Numbered from the stretch's first letter, positions 8,163 through 16,534 are shown. The stretch is DNA of 52,660 nt from Bacteroidota bacterium (GCA_004293265.1 RDXZ01000014.1:1-52660), one strand, 5' to 3'. Numbers and translations are program-made. Notes: a model not told the origin generated them from the sequence alone.

Positions 8163-9755
8163 CTAATAATCTTGAAAAATAATATTTTCCCAATCTTTCA
8201 CATACTCACGCAATTCATTAGTAGGATTTTTACCTATATAAATTTGGCAATTTTTGAGATTTTTTAATTCATCAGGCAAAGAAATAAGAGGATTATTGTA
8301 TAAAAATAAGTGTTGTAATTTTTTTAGCCCTACAATTTTTTGAGGTAAATTAGCCAATTGATTAGAAGATAAATTCAAATATTTTAAATTTTTTAATTGC
8401 CCAATTTCTTTCGGTAAAGTAGTGGATTGGTTGTAAGATAAATCTAATTTTTGTAGTTTTTTTAATTCTTTTAGTTCCTTTGGTAAAGCATTTAGTTGAT
8501 TGCTATATAAAATTAACTCTTTTAGATTTTTTAATGTCCCAATCTCTTTTGATAAAGTGATAAATCTATTAGAAGATAAATTTAAAGTTTGTAAGTTTTT
8601 TAGTTCTCCGATTGTTTCTGGTAAAAAAAACAATTGATTATTTTGCAAATTTAAAGTGTGTAAATTTTTTAATTCTCCGATTGTTTCTGGTAAAAAAGTT
8701 AATTGATTCCAAGATAGTTCTAAAGTTTTTAAATTTGTTGATGTTTTTATTTCTGGTGGCAAAATACTTAATTGATTATAAGATAAATCCAAATTTTGTA
8801 AGTTTTCTAATCCTTCTATTTCTTTTGGTAAAAAAGTTAATTTGTTCCAGACTGATTCTAAATTTCTCAATTTTTTTAATTTTCCAATTTCATCAGGTAA
8901 ATTGGAAAATTGATTATGAGATAAACCTAAACTTTCTAAATTTTTTAATTGTCCAATTTCTTGAGGTAAAGTAGTGAATTGATTTTTTTGCAAATACAAA
9001 TTTTTTAATTTTTTTAACTTTCCTATTTCTTTTGGCAAATTAGTCAATTGATTATTTTCCAAATTCAAATTTTGTAAATTTTGTAATTTTCCTATTTCTT
9101 TTGGTAAAGTAGTCAATTGGTTGTAAAATAAATATAATTTTTTTAATTTTTTTAAGTTATCTATTTCTTGTGGTAAATTAGTCAATTGATTACTACTCAA
9201 ATTCAAATCTTGCAAATTTTCTAAATTCCCAATTTCTTGTGGTAAATTAGTCAATTGATTACTATTCAAATTCAAATCTTGTAAATTTTCTAAATTCCCA
9301 ATTACTTTGGGTAAAATAGTCAATTGATTACTACTCAAATTTAATTCTTGTAAATTTTCTAAATTCCCAATTTCTTCAGGCAAAGTAGTCAATCGATTAC
9401 TATTCAAATGCAATGCTTGTAATTTTTTTAATTCCCCAATTTCTTTTGGTAAATTAGTCAATTGGCTATTATACAAATTCAAATCTTGTAAATTGACAAG
9501 CAAACCAATGCTGGCAGGCAACTCTGTAATATTTTTGTAAGATAAATCTAATCTTTCAATATCTTTCAAAGGTTTTCCAATGTTTTTAGTATCGTGTCTT
9601 GAAATAAAAGACATCAATGCCTTATAATCTTCCACACTACAATTAAAATACTTTTCAAACGCCTCTTGATAATGTTGTGCTAAGGTGATGCCTAATTCAA
9701 AAGTGCTTTCATTGTCTAAAAGCAATATAAGATTTTCAAATTCTGTGTTTTCCAT
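8163..9755 (-). CDS. Leucine-rich-repeat protein, 19 repeats (LRR paralogue 2)
   Basis: 530 residues: the shared N-terminal helical domain (about 1-70), then 19 repeats of 23 residues by my count, then the shared cap ending in ENIIFQDY. No signal peptide or membrane segment. Repeats 5 and 6 ([17 protein letters not shown]) are almost identical in DNA around 9170-9300, which points to recent 69-bp duplication steps. One repeat ([11 protein letters not shown]) has lost the consensus LxL. It starts 15 nt after paralogue 3, so the two are probably co-transcribed. Compared with paralogues 1 (7 repeats) and 3 (8 repeats), only repeat number and variable positions change. Function unknown; a binding scaffold is the family expectation. 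Confidence 0.9.
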   Translation of the reverse strand: MENTEFENLILLLDNESTFELGITLAQHYQEAFEKYFNCSVEDYKALMSFISRHDTKNIGKPLKDIERLDLSYKNITELPASIGLLVNLQDLNLYNSQLTNLPKEIGELKKLQALHLNSNRLTTLPEEIGNLENLQELNLSSNQLTILPKVIGNLENLQDLNLNSNQLTNLPQEIGNLENLQDLNLSSNQLTNLPQEIDNLKKLKKLYLFYNQLTTLPKEIGKLQNLQNLNLENNQLTNLPKEIGKLKKLKNLYLQKNQFTTLPQEIGQLKNLESLGLSHNQFSNLPDEIGKLKKLRNLESVWNKLTFLPKEIEGLENLQNLDLSYNQLSILPPEIKTSTNLKTLELSWNQLTFLPETIGELKNLHTLNLQNNQLFFLPETIGELKNLQTLNLSSNRFITLSKEIGTLKNLKELILYSNQLNALPKELKELKKLQKLDLSYNQSTTLPKEIGQLKNLKYLNLSSNQLANLPQKIVGLKKLQHLFLYNNPLISLPDELKNLKNCQIYIGKNPTNELREYVKDWENIIFQDY

Positions 9756-9770
9756 AGTTTTTTAAAAAGA

Positions 9771-10613
9771 TTAATCTTCCTCAAAATCTGAATAATAAAT
9801 ATTTTCCCAATCTTTCACACACTCACGCAATTCATCAGTAGGTTCTTCACCTACGCATATTTTACAATTTTTGAGATTTCGTAATTCATTGGGTAGAGAA
9901 ATAAGAGGATTATTATCTAAATATAAATCTCGTAAATTTTTTAATTCTCCAATTTCTTTGGGTAAAGTTATAAAACGATTGCAAGATAAGTTAAAATATA
10001 ATAAATTTTTTAATTTTTTAATTTTTTTTGGCAAAGAAACTAATTGATTACCATATAAATCTAAGGTTTGTAAATTTTTTAATCCTTCAATTTCCTGTGG
10101 TAGAATGGTTAACTGATTGTAAGATAAGTCTAAATATTGCAAAGCTTTTAATTTTCCGATTTGTTGGTGCAAAGTAGTCAATTGATTCTCCTTTAAATAC
10201 AGCATTTGTAAATTTTCTAATGCTGAAATTTCTTTGGGTAGCGTACTCAATTGATTGTAAGATAAATTGAAATACAATAATTTTTTCAACTTTTTAATTC
10301 CTGTTGGCAAATTAGTCAAGTGGTTTTTATTCAAATACATAGTTTTTAAATTAGAAAATAATCCAATGTTGGTAGGTAAATCTATAAGATTTTTACGGAA
10401 CAAATCTAATCTTTCAATATCTTTCAAAGGTTTTCCAATGTTTTTAGTATCGTGTCTTGAAATAAAAGACATCAATGCCTTATAATCTTCCACGCTACAA
10501 TTAAAATACTTTTCAAACTCCTCTTGATAATGCTGTGCTAAGGTGATTCCTAATTCAAAAGTACTTTCATTGTCTAAAAGCAATATAAGATTTTCAAATT
10601 CTGTGTTTTCCAT
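9771..10613 (-). CDS. Leucine-rich-repeat protein, 8 repeats (LRR paralogue 3)
   Basis: 280 residues and first of the minus-strand LRR array. The N-terminal 60 residues match paralogue 2 except for single substitutions. Repeat 1 then diverges (ERLDLFRKNLIDLPTNIGLFSN against [22 protein letters not shown]). Eight repeats follow and a cap with its own ending ([20 protein letters not shown], then ENIYYSDFEED). The different ending is what ties the remnant at 8013 to this gene rather than to paralogue 2. Cytoplasmic by lack of a signal. Ligand unknown. Confidence 0.88.
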   Translation of the reverse strand: MENTEFENLILLLDNESTFELGITLAQHYQEEFEKYFNCSVEDYKALMSFISRHDTKNIGKPLKDIERLDLFRKNLIDLPTNIGLFSNLKTMYLNKNHLTNLPTGIKKLKKLLYFNLSYNQLSTLPKEISALENLQMLYLKENQLTTLHQQIGKLKALQYLDLSYNQLTILPQEIEGLKNLQTLDLYGNQLVSLPKKIKKLKNLLYFNLSCNRFITLPKEIGELKNLRDLYLDNNPLISLPNELRNLKNCKICVGEEPTDELRECVKDWENIYYSDFEED

Positions 10614-10639
10614 AGTTTTTTAAAAAGTGAATTAGTTAC

Positions 10640-10810
10640 TGTAAAATTTCGTATATTAATTAAAAATGGCGAAATATTTGATTGCAGGGGCGAGGCTTGT
10701 CCTCGTCCTGTTTGTGTGAAGGGCGAAAACAAGCCTCGTTTCTACAATCGTTTTTTTTGTGTAGATATATATTTTTCTTAAAATTTCAAATAAATAACAA
10801 AATTTTTACA
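10640..10810. repeat. Family-1 inverted-repeat element, copy B, with a different core
   Basis: The ends match copy A: TGTAAAATTTCGTATATTAAT at the left and AACAAAATTTTTACA at the right, with GGCGAAATATTTG just inside as in copy A. The core is instead built on GAGGCTTGTCC and ACAAGCCTCG arms around 10691-10738. Same termini with a replaced core suggests modular exchange. It lies between the first LRR gene and the 3' end of gmhA, 21 nt from the gmhA stop. Confidence 0.75.
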
Positions 10811-10831
10811 GCAAGTAATTTTTTTGTTTTT

Positions 10832-11425
10832 TTACTCTTTTCCAAACATTTGGTTTTCGACTAATAAAATAAGAATATGGATAATTTTGATATGTATTTC
10901 TTGAATCCTATCTGCAAATTTTCCACCTTTTACTCTAACTTCTACATCAGCCAAAGGGGCTAATTTTCCGCCATCTTTGCCTGTCAAAGCAACAACTTTG
11001 ATACCTTTTTGCTTCGCTACTTCGGCGGCACGCAAAATATTTGCCGAGTTTCCGCTGGTGCTTAATGCAAACAAAACATCACCTTTTTGCCCCAATGCTT
11101 CCAAATAACGTGCAAAAATTTCATTATATCCAAAATCATTGCCTACACAAGTAATGTGACTTGGGTCAGAAATGGCTAACGCAGGCAAGGCTGGGCGGTT
11201 TTCACGATATTTTCCACTCAATTCTTCTGCAAAGTGCATCGCATCACAATGTGAACCACCATTTCCACACGAAATAATTTTATTGCCATTTTTGATAGCA
11301 TTGACTAAAACATCAGCCACCGCTTTGATTTGTTTTATATTATCAGCATTTGTTGAAAATTCGTGTAAAACTTTCGTTGATTCCTCTAATTCATTTTGAA
11401 TTAATATTTCTAAATTATTTTGCAT
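10832..11425 (-). CDS. gmhA: Phosphoheptose isomerase (sedoheptulose-7-phosphate isomerase)
   Basis: GmhA converts sedoheptulose 7-phosphate to D-glycero-manno-heptose 7-phosphate, the first step to heptose for lipopolysaccharide core or glycans. The 197-residue SIS-domain protein carries the GmhA signatures [18 protein letters not shown] (about 52-69), [33 protein letters not shown] and [16 protein letters not shown] near the end, including the Glu and His of the active site. Full length. No other heptose gene is nearby, so the pathway must be completed elsewhere. A family-2 element lies 18 nt upstream of the start and may affect its promoter. Confidence 0.93.
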   Translation of the reverse strand: MQNNLEILIQNELEESTKVLHEFSTNADNIKQIKAVADVLVNAIKNGNKIISCGNGGSHCDAMHFAEELSGKYRENRPALPALAISDPSHITCVGNDFGYNEIFARYLEALGQKGDVLFALSTSGNSANILRAAEVAKQKGIKVVALTGKDGGKLAPLADVEVRVKGGKFADRIQEIHIKIIHILILLVENQMFGKE

Positions 11426-11443
11426 TTTTTTTTAATGATTTAT

Positions 11444-11563
11444 GGTTCTACTAAGATTTATACGGAAAATAAAAAACGTAGCACATACTTTTAGTATGTC
11501 CACACACTAAAAGTGTGCTATACAGTTGCTCAATAGAAAAATCGTATAAATCTTAGTAGAACC
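11444..11563. mobile_element. Family-2 MITE with 21-bp perfect terminal repeats and 8-bp target duplication
   Basis: GGTTCTACTAAGATTTATAC (plus G) at 11444-11464 is the exact reverse complement of 11543-11563. Directly outside, TGATTTAT occurs at 11436-11443 and again at 11564-11571, a perfect 8-bp duplication. The 120-bp element has no gene. Its core is a hairpin, with GCACATACTTTTAGTATGT facing ACACACTAAAAGTGTGC. This is what a non-autonomous transposon moved by a trans-acting transposase looks like. A second copy is at 42063-42183. No transposase is in the window. Confidence 0.85.
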
Positions 11564-11676
11564 TGATTTATTAAACAGGCTTTTAATTTATTAAAGCCAA
11601 TATTTTTATATTTTGTAACTAAATAAGTACAAAATTAAACAAAAGTATATAAAAAACAAACAATAATTCAAAATAT

Positions 11677-12213
11677 TTATTTATCAATATTTTTATTTTT
11701 TTCAAAAGAAATAATTTCAAAATCAAATTCATTTTTTTCGTTTTTTTCTTGCACTTGAATTGTTTTTTGGGTAAATAAATTCACTTCAAAATCAGGAAAA
11801 ATAGTATCACCTGCTACATTTGCCTTTACTTTTGTAATCAATAAATCTGTAGCGATTGGTAAAAACAATTCATAAATTTGTTTTCCACCAATGATAAATA
11901 AATTTTTTATATTTTGTTTTTGGGCTTCTTCAAGGATATTTTCTACTTGATGAAAAATTTTTGTAGTATAAATATTTTCATTATTTGTATTTATATGCTC
12001 AATCAAAAAATCTTTTTGTGTAGTCAAAATCCAATTATTACGATTTGGTAAAGGTTTTTTTAAAGAATCAAAAGTTTTTCTTCCCATCACAATCGTTTGA
12101 TAAGTAGTTTGGGCTTTAAAAAATTGCATATCCGTAGAAAGTTTCCAAGGAATTTGATTGTTGATGCCAATGATTTTATTTTCTGACATCGCAACTATAA
12201 TTGTAATTTGCAT
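11677..12213 (-). CDS. folA: Dihydrofolate reductase
   Basis: DHFR reduces dihydrofolate to tetrahydrofolate with NADPH. The 178-residue protein has the usual landmarks: ITIIVAMSENKIIGINNQIPWKLSTDM at the N-terminus (W22 loop and the substrate-binding acidic residue at D27 in this numbering), IVMGRKTFDSL with the NADPH-binding Arg-Lys-Thr, and IIGGKQIYELFLP. The C-terminal 15 residues are an unconserved lysine-rich tail. It stands alone; thyA, its frequent neighbour, is not adjacent. ATG at 12213. Confidence 0.93.
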   Translation of the reverse strand: MQITIIVAMSENKIIGINNQIPWKLSTDMQFFKAQTTYQTIVMGRKTFDSLKKPLPNRNNWILTTQKDFLIEHINTNNENIYTTKIFHQVENILEEAQKQNIKNLFIIGGKQIYELFLPIATDLLITKVKANVAGDTIFPDFEVNLFTQKTIQVQEKNEKNEFDFEIISFEKNKNIDK

Positions 12214-12254
12214 ATAAATTTTATTTGCTTAAAAATAAATAATCAAGATAAATA

Positions 12255-12348
12255 GTAACTATTTAGGTTATTTTGGTATTTTGGTGCAAGCGTGGACGCT
12301 TGCACGAAGTTCAAAATAATAACTTTATGACTATACCTAAATAGTTAC
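12255..12348. mobile_element. Family-3 MITE with 14-bp perfect terminal repeats and 8-bp target duplication
   Basis: GTAACTATTTAGGT (12255-12268) is the exact reverse complement of 12335-12348. GATAAATA stands directly outside on both sides (12247-12254 and 12349-12356). The core hairpin GTGCAAGCG-TGGA-CGCTTGCAC is at 12284-12305, followed by GAAGTTCA. Incomplete relatives are at 30767, 31129, 46734 and 50974, and a core-only fragment is at 15717. Confidence 0.85.
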
Positions 12349-12375
12349 GATAAATAATCACATTTTTCATAAAAT

Positions 12376-12414
12376 AAAAAAAACTCAAAAATTATATAAA
12401 TTTTTGAGTTTTTT
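12376..12414 (-). terminator. Terminator of tRNA-Phe
   Basis: AAAACTCAAAAATT and AATTTTTGAGTTTT form a long stem with T-runs on the minus-strand exit, 2 nt beyond the tRNA 3' end. Confidence 0.85.
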
Positions 12415-12415
12415 G

Positions 12416-12488
12416 TGGTGATGGACGGGATCGAACCGCCGACACAAGGATTTTCAGTCCTTTGCTCTACCGACTGAGCTACATCACC
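12416..12488 (-). tRNA. tRNA-Phe (anticodon GAA)
   Basis: Read on the minus strand, 73 nt form a full cloverleaf. The acceptor stem GGTGATG pairs with CATCACC, discriminator A is at 12416, the D-arm contains AGCTCAGTCGGTAGAGC, and the anticodon stem AAGGA/TCCTT encloses CTGAAAA, giving anticodon GAA. The T-arm is CGGCGGTTCGATCCCGTC. CCA is not encoded. The T-loop holds one of the very few GATC sites of the window. Confidence 0.97.
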
Positions 12489-12573
12489 TTTTTTTTTGTG
12501 TGTGCAAAGGTGGAGATTTATTTTTAAATATCCAAATTTTTTTTCATTTATTTTTTATTTTTTTTAAAATATT

Positions 12574-13425
12574 TTAAAATATTTTAAAAATCAACGAAAA
12601 ATGGTGAGAAATTCCCAATAAATGTCTTGGTTGCAAAGCATAATCAAATATCCATTTTTTACTTTTCCAGCCCAAGCCTGCGCTCCAAACCGAAGGTTCT
12701 GGCGAAAATCCTGTTCTAATACACCAATTTTTTCTCCATTCGTACTCAATTCCCATTCTGAACAAAGGTAAAAAACGTAAATCTTTTTCTATTTCGGTAG
12801 CAATTTTGATATTTTCTAAAGGTTCATACAAAATTCCTGCTCGCATAATTGTCGGAATACGCAAATTTGCCCCATAATCTGAACTGAGTTCTGTATTATT
12901 CAAATTAGAAACAAAACCTGCAATATACCAATTTTTATGTACTCGAACTTGGCTTCCTACGTCTATGCTAATGTTTCCACGCGTACCTAATTGTTGATAA
13001 TATTGTTGAATATAATTGATTCTGATACCTATTCCTGCATTTTCGATATTGATTCCGTATCCTATTCCTATTTTTAGTTCGTGATATAGGTTATCACCAA
13101 ATTTTTCGATGCCTAATCCGATTGTTCCTAATTTTTTTGGATTTGATTTATCTTTTTTATTTTCTAACTGATGCACATAACCTGCGGCTATGGTTTGAAA
13201 AGCATTGGTTTGAAATCGAGAAGTGTAGGCAATCATCGCCTCTTTTTGTTTTAATTTTCCTAATTGCCCTATGTTATTAAAAATTGCCCAAGAATCTGTA
13301 ATAGTTGTCTGAATTTGTCCCATTCCTTGCGACCTTGCCCCAATAGACAAAGGCTCAAATTGGGCTAATAATAAATATTTTCCAAAAAATAAATGGATAA
13401 AAATCAAACAAAAAAAGGGCTTCAT
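12574..13425 (-). CDS. Outer-membrane beta-barrel protein, PorV/PorQ-like
   Basis: 283 residues with a signal peptide (MKPFFCLIFIHLFFGKYLLLA, cleavage before QFEPLS). It opens with SIGARSQGMGQIQTTITDSWAIFNNIGQLG, the start seen in the PorV/PorQ (UPF0164) branch of the FadL-type barrels, in which an N-terminal helix region precedes alternating strands. The rest is strand-rich (GIGLEKFGDNLYHELKIGIGYGIN and similar) and ends in F (IFKIF), as barrel proteins do. Relatives include the type IX secretion shuttle PorV and PorQ; at this length I cannot say which, and it could be an unrelated member. A TACTTTTG box lies on the minus strand at 13471-13478. Divergent from mnmA. Confidence 0.75.
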   Translation of the reverse strand: MKPFFCLIFIHLFFGKYLLLAQFEPLSIGARSQGMGQIQTTITDSWAIFNNIGQLGKLKQKEAMIAYTSRFQTNAFQTIAAGYVHQLENKKDKSNPKKLGTIGLGIEKFGDNLYHELKIGIGYGINIENAGIGIRINYIQQYYQQLGTRGNISIDVGSQVRVHKNWYIAGFVSNLNNTELSSDYGANLRIPTIMRAGILYEPLENIKIATEIEKDLRFLPLFRMGIEYEWRKNWCIRTGFSPEPSVWSAGLGWKSKKWIFDYALQPRHLLGISHHFSLIFKIF

Positions 13426-13537
13426 ATTATTTTTTTTTATTTATAAACCATTAAAAACATAAAAAGTTATCAAAAGTAAAAAAAAATTGAACATATTTGA
13501 AATAAAAATTGTTTTCTAAACATAATATAAAAAAATT

Positions 13538-14644
13538 ATGAGTACAAAAGGACGTGTATTGGTGGCAATGAGTGGTGGTATTGATAGCTCACTCGCCGCA
13601 GTTTTGTTGCACGAGCAAGGATATGAAGTAGTAGGAATGACAATGAAAACGTGGGACTATGCCTCATCAGGTGGAACAAAAAAAGAAACAGGTTGTTGTA
13701 GTTTAGATTCTATCAATGATGCTCGAAATATTGCAGTTCAATTGGGTTTCCCACATTATATATTGGATATTAGAAATGAATTTGGGGACTATGTAATAGA
13801 CCATTTTACAAGCGAATACATTGCAGGACGCACACCTAATCCATGTGTTTTGTGTAATACGCATATCAAATGGGACGCTTTGTTACAACGAGCAGATAAA
13901 TTAAATTGTGATTTTATTGCCACAGGACATTATGCAAAAGTGCGTCACGAAAATGGTAGATATGTCATCTCCAAAGGTTTAGATGAAAACAAAGACCAAT
14001 CGTATGCACTTTGGGGCGTTTTGCAAGAAAGTTTGAGCAGAACAATTTTTCCCTTAGGAAACTTACATAAAAAAGAAATTTATGAAATGGCAACCCAAAA
14101 AGGTTTTGTAGAATTGGTCAATAAATCTGAATCTTACGAAATTTGTTTTATTCCTGATAATGATTACAGAAGTTTTTTGAGAAGGCGCGTGCCAACTTTG
14201 GAGGAAGAAGTAAAAAATGGTGATTTTGTACTCGAAGACGGAACTGTGATTGGTAAACACGAAGGCTATCCTTTTTATACTATCGGACAAAGAAAAGGTT
14301 TAGGAATTAGTGTCGGTTATCCAATTTTTGTTACTGCGATTGATAAAGTCAATAATCGTGTCGTGTTAGGTACACAACATCAATTAGCCCGAAATGCTAT
14401 GAAAGTTTCACAACTTAATTTATCAAAATATGAAAATATAAAAGATAAAAAAATAGAAACTATCACAAAAATCAGATACAATGACGATGGCACACCTGCT
14501 TTAATTTTTCAAGAAGATAACAGCATTATAGTCAATTTTCACGAGCCTGTTTTTGCTATCGCACCGGGTCAGGCGGCTGTTTTTTATGAAGGTGATGATG
14601 TGTTGGGTGGAGGTTGGATAATGGAAAGTTTTAATCAAAATTAA
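13538..14644 (+). CDS. mnmA: tRNA-specific 2-thiouridylase MnmA
   Basis: MnmA puts sulfur on U34 of tRNAs for Lys, Glu and Gln, using ATP to adenylate the base. At 368 residues it is full length. Seen: the PP-loop MSGGIDSSLA (about 11-20); catalytic C103 in NPCVLCN and the persulfide partner C203 in EICFIPDN; the GHYAK loop; and the C-terminal barrel domains (GLGISVGYPIFVTAID, and APGQAAVFYEGDDVLGGGWI near the end). It stands alone, with a hairpin at 14718 between it and the convergent TPR gene. Confidence 0.96.
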   Translation: MSTKGRVLVAMSGGIDSSLAAVLLHEQGYEVVGMTMKTWDYASSGGTKKETGCCSLDSINDARNIAVQLGFPHYILDIRNEFGDYVIDHFTSEYIAGRTPNPCVLCNTHIKWDALLQRADKLNCDFIATGHYAKVRHENGRYVISKGLDENKDQSYALWGVLQESLSRTIFPLGNLHKKEIYEMATQKGFVELVNKSESYEICFIPDNDYRSFLRRRVPTLEEEVKNGDFVLEDGTVIGKHEGYPFYTIGQRKGLGISVGYPIFVTAIDKVNNRVVLGTQHQLARNAMKVSQLNLSKYENIKDKKIETITKIRYNDDGTPALIFQEDNSIIVNFHEPVFAIAPGQAAVFYEGDDVLGGGWIMESFNQN

Positions 14645-14717
14645 AATTTTTTTTAGAAATTGTGTTATAAAACTTTCCTTTAAAAGTTATATTTTGTTGG
14701 AAAAATATCAATTGTAT

Positions 14718-14752
14718 GAAGCCTTGAGAGTTTTAAAAACTTTCAAGGCTTC
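14718..14752. terminator. Bidirectional hairpin between mnmA and the TPR gene
   Basis: GAAGCCTTGAGAGTTTT pairs with the near-perfect complement ending GGCTTC. It lies between two convergent gene ends. Strong T-runs are missing, so it could also be a dispersed palindrome. Confidence 0.55.
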
Positions 14753-14776
14753 AATTATAAAACTAATATTGATTGT

Positions 14777-15586
14777 CTATTCGTGGCAAACTCCTTGTAA
14801 CATTTCTTTTGATTTTTTATAGCCTAACTCTAATGCTTTTCGCCAAGCTTTGCAAGCCTCATCTTGTTCGCCTTGTGCAAACTTTGCGTTGCCGATACCA
14901 AAATAAGCTTGTCCATTTTTGGTATCTAACTGAATTGCTTTTTCAAAATCAAGGAGTGCATTTTGGTAATCTCTTTTTTCTAATTTTTGTTCTCCATTTT
15001 TAATAAAATCTTTGGCAGAATTTGGGTTTTTGAGTTTTTTCTTTTCTTCTTTTTCAACTATTTTAGTACTACTATTACATTTATTTTTGACGGCTTCGCT
15101 GGCAAGTGCGTGTCCTTTTCCTGCCGCCATTTTCCAAAACTTACAAGCATCTTCTTTTTTATTTTGTATTTCTCTGATACTTCCTAATAAAAAATGTGTA
15201 TCAGGTGCATCAGGTTTGAGTTTTAAAGATTTTTGTGCGTCTTGTTCTGCTTGGTTTATTTTTCTTAAATCTAAATACAAAAAACCACGACTGATATAAG
15301 GAGCGGCATCGTTTGGTTCGTTTTTAATAGCAATATTATAATATTTCATTGCTTCTTCGCTTTCTGCCAATAAATAATAAATATTACCTAAATTATGTGC
15401 GGCTTTGGCAAATTTTGGATTGATTTTGAGTGCTTTTTGATAACTTTCGATAGCATCATCATATTTTTGTGCCTTAAAATGTTGATTGCCTGTATTAAAA
15501 TATTCTTGTTCGGTTTGAGCAAATAAAACGATATTTGTCATAAAAAACATCATCAAAACTGAAAAAAAATTAATTTTTTTTGTCAT
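14777..15586 (-). CDS. Secreted TPR-repeat protein
   Basis: 269 residues: a signal peptide (to about VLFAQ, residue 23), then four TPR units (about 27-160) such as GNQHFKAQKYDDAIESYQKAL and HNLGNIYYLLAESEEAMKYYNIAI. A Lys-rich break follows (EKEEKKKLKNPNSAKD), then a final TPR pair with AYFGIGNAKFAQGEQDEACKAWRKALELGY. Two modules end in a Cys-containing EDACKFW / DEACKAW helix. TPR proteins of this kind are periplasmic or surface scaffolds in Bacteroidota; no partner is evident. Clear family, unknown job. Confidence 0.85.
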   Translation of the reverse strand: MTKKINFFSVLMMFFMTNIVLFAQTEQEYFNTGNQHFKAQKYDDAIESYQKALKINPKFAKAAHNLGNIYYLLAESEEAMKYYNIAIKNEPNDAAPYISRGFLYLDLRKINQAEQDAQKSLKLKPDAPDTHFLLGSIREIQNKKEDACKFWKMAAGKGHALASEAVKNKCNSSTKIVEKEEKKKLKNPNSAKDFIKNGEQKLEKRDYQNALLDFEKAIQLDTKNGQAYFGIGNAKFAQGEQDEACKAWRKALELGYKKSKEMLQGVCHE

Positions 15587-15608
15587 ATTATTTTATTTTT
15601 TATTTTGG

Positions 15609-15778
15609 ATAAAATCAAAACTATCAATAGACTTCCTGCGAAATTACCTTTTCCCTCTCTCAAAGTGGAGAGAGGGCAGGGAGTGAGGCTTAAAAAAACA
15701 ATTTCGCAGGAAGTCTAATGTTATTTTGGTGCAAGCGCGGAGGTTTGCACGAAGTTCAATAAAATCAAAACTATCAAT
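15609..15778. repeat. 20-bp direct repeats bracketing two nested short elements
   Basis: ATAAAATCAAAACTATCAAT occurs at 15609-15628 and again at 15759-15778. Between the copies are an 88-bp inverted-repeat element (15629-15716) and a 42-bp fragment of a family-3 core (TTATTTTGGTGCAAGCGC to GAAGTTCA, 15717-15758). The right copy includes the stop codon of the RIC-like gene at 15774. A 20-bp duplication is long for a transposon target, so this may be two successive insertions or a repeat-mediated event. Confidence 0.8.
15629..15716. mobile_element. 88-bp element with 17-bp perfect terminal inverted repeats
   Basis: AGACTTCCTGCGAAATT at 15629-15645 is the exact reverse complement of 15700-15716. 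The interior is GC-richer (CCCTCTCTC...GAGAGAGGG, itself a hairpin). Its termini differ from families 1-3, making it a fourth MITE-like type. There is a possible AAT duplication at its edges. Confidence 0.75.
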
Positions 15779-16508
15779 TCCATTTTACTAATTCTGCTAC
15801 TTGTGATTTTAGTTTTTTTTCTGTTTGTAAAGCTTTTACAAATAAAATTTCGTCTTCAATTTTTGCGTGAATTTTCAAATCTTTTTCTAATTCTTGTAAT
15901 TCTAAAATGATTACTTTCATCAAAATAGAACATTGAGCAGGAATTTGATAATTTTTAGTGAGTTCTCTAATTCCTTTCATTTCGTCATCATGTGTGTTAT
16001 GCTCAAGAGCAAAAAATTGAATCGATTTATGTTCAATTTTTTTATAAATTTTATTTAATTTTGTTGGATTTTTTTGTCCTTCATCTAACAACAAAATATG
16101 TTGAAAAAGTGTATCTTCTTCTTCGTGAATATGATGAATAAAATCTTCTCTCAACAAAGGAAAAAGCATTTGCAAATCACGTATCAGGCTTATATTTTCA
16201 TCATTTTGAGTAGGCAAAGCCTCAATTAAATTAGAAATATATGGAAATTGATATTTGATAAACCAATGATGAGATGACCTTAAATATTGCACTAAAACAT
16301 CTAAATTATATTCTGCAATTTTTTTGGGTGGTGTCAATCTTTTAGAAATCTCCTCCAATTTATTAGATAAATAACCAAAGTTAATATGTAATTCTTGACA
16401 AATCTGTTCGATATCATATTCCAAACAATCATAAAATTTATAACCTATATGATGCAAAACGTTTGCCCAAATAAAATTTTCGCTCACTAAATCTTTTATT
16501 TTTTCCAT
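15774..16508 (-). CDS. Hemerythrin-like iron protein related to RIC/YtfE/ScdA
   Basis: RIC proteins are di-iron proteins that repair iron-sulfur clusters after nitrosative or oxidative stress. The 244 residues show an N-terminal segment resembling the ScdA_N domain (about 1-45) and then a hemerythrin-type bundle with metal ligands in the expected order: HH in YLRSSHHWFIKYQFP, HHIHEEE in REDFIHHIHEEEDTLF, EHNTHDDE, and H/E in LKIHAKIEDEILF. The paired cysteines normal in ScdA_N are missing (FYDCLEYDIEQIC instead). I start at the ATG at 16508; the open frame continues to a TTG at 16529 that is part of a promoter box. The stop lies in a 20-bp repeat. Family likely, exact role inferred. Confidence 0.8.
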   Translation of the reverse strand: MEKIKDLVSENFIWANVLHHIGYKFYDCLEYDIEQICQELHINFGYLSNKLEEISKRLTPPKKIAEYNLDVLVQYLRSSHHWFIKYQFPYISNLIEALPTQNDENISLIRDLQMLFPLLREDFIHHIHEEEDTLFQHILLLDEGQKNPTKLNKIYKKIEHKSIQFFALEHNTHDDEMKGIRELTKNYQIPAQCSILMKVIILELQELEKDLKIHAKIEDEILFVKALQTEKKLKSQVAELVKWN

Positions 16509-16526
16509 ATCACAGATTTTTTTTTG

Positions 16527-16534
16527 CAAATATA
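16527..16534 (-). promoter_or_regulatory. TAnnTTTG box (TATATTTG) of the RIC-like gene
   Basis: On the minus strand TATATTTGC lies about 19 nt upstream of the ATG at 16508. It overlaps the upstream TTG, which therefore cannot be the start. No clear -33 box. Confidence 0.55.

Noticed and set aside
8612-8974. 120-codon plus-strand frame inside LRR paralogue 2
   Set aside because: It is the antisense of the 69-bp LRR periodicity and has the same period; there is no promoter or start context.
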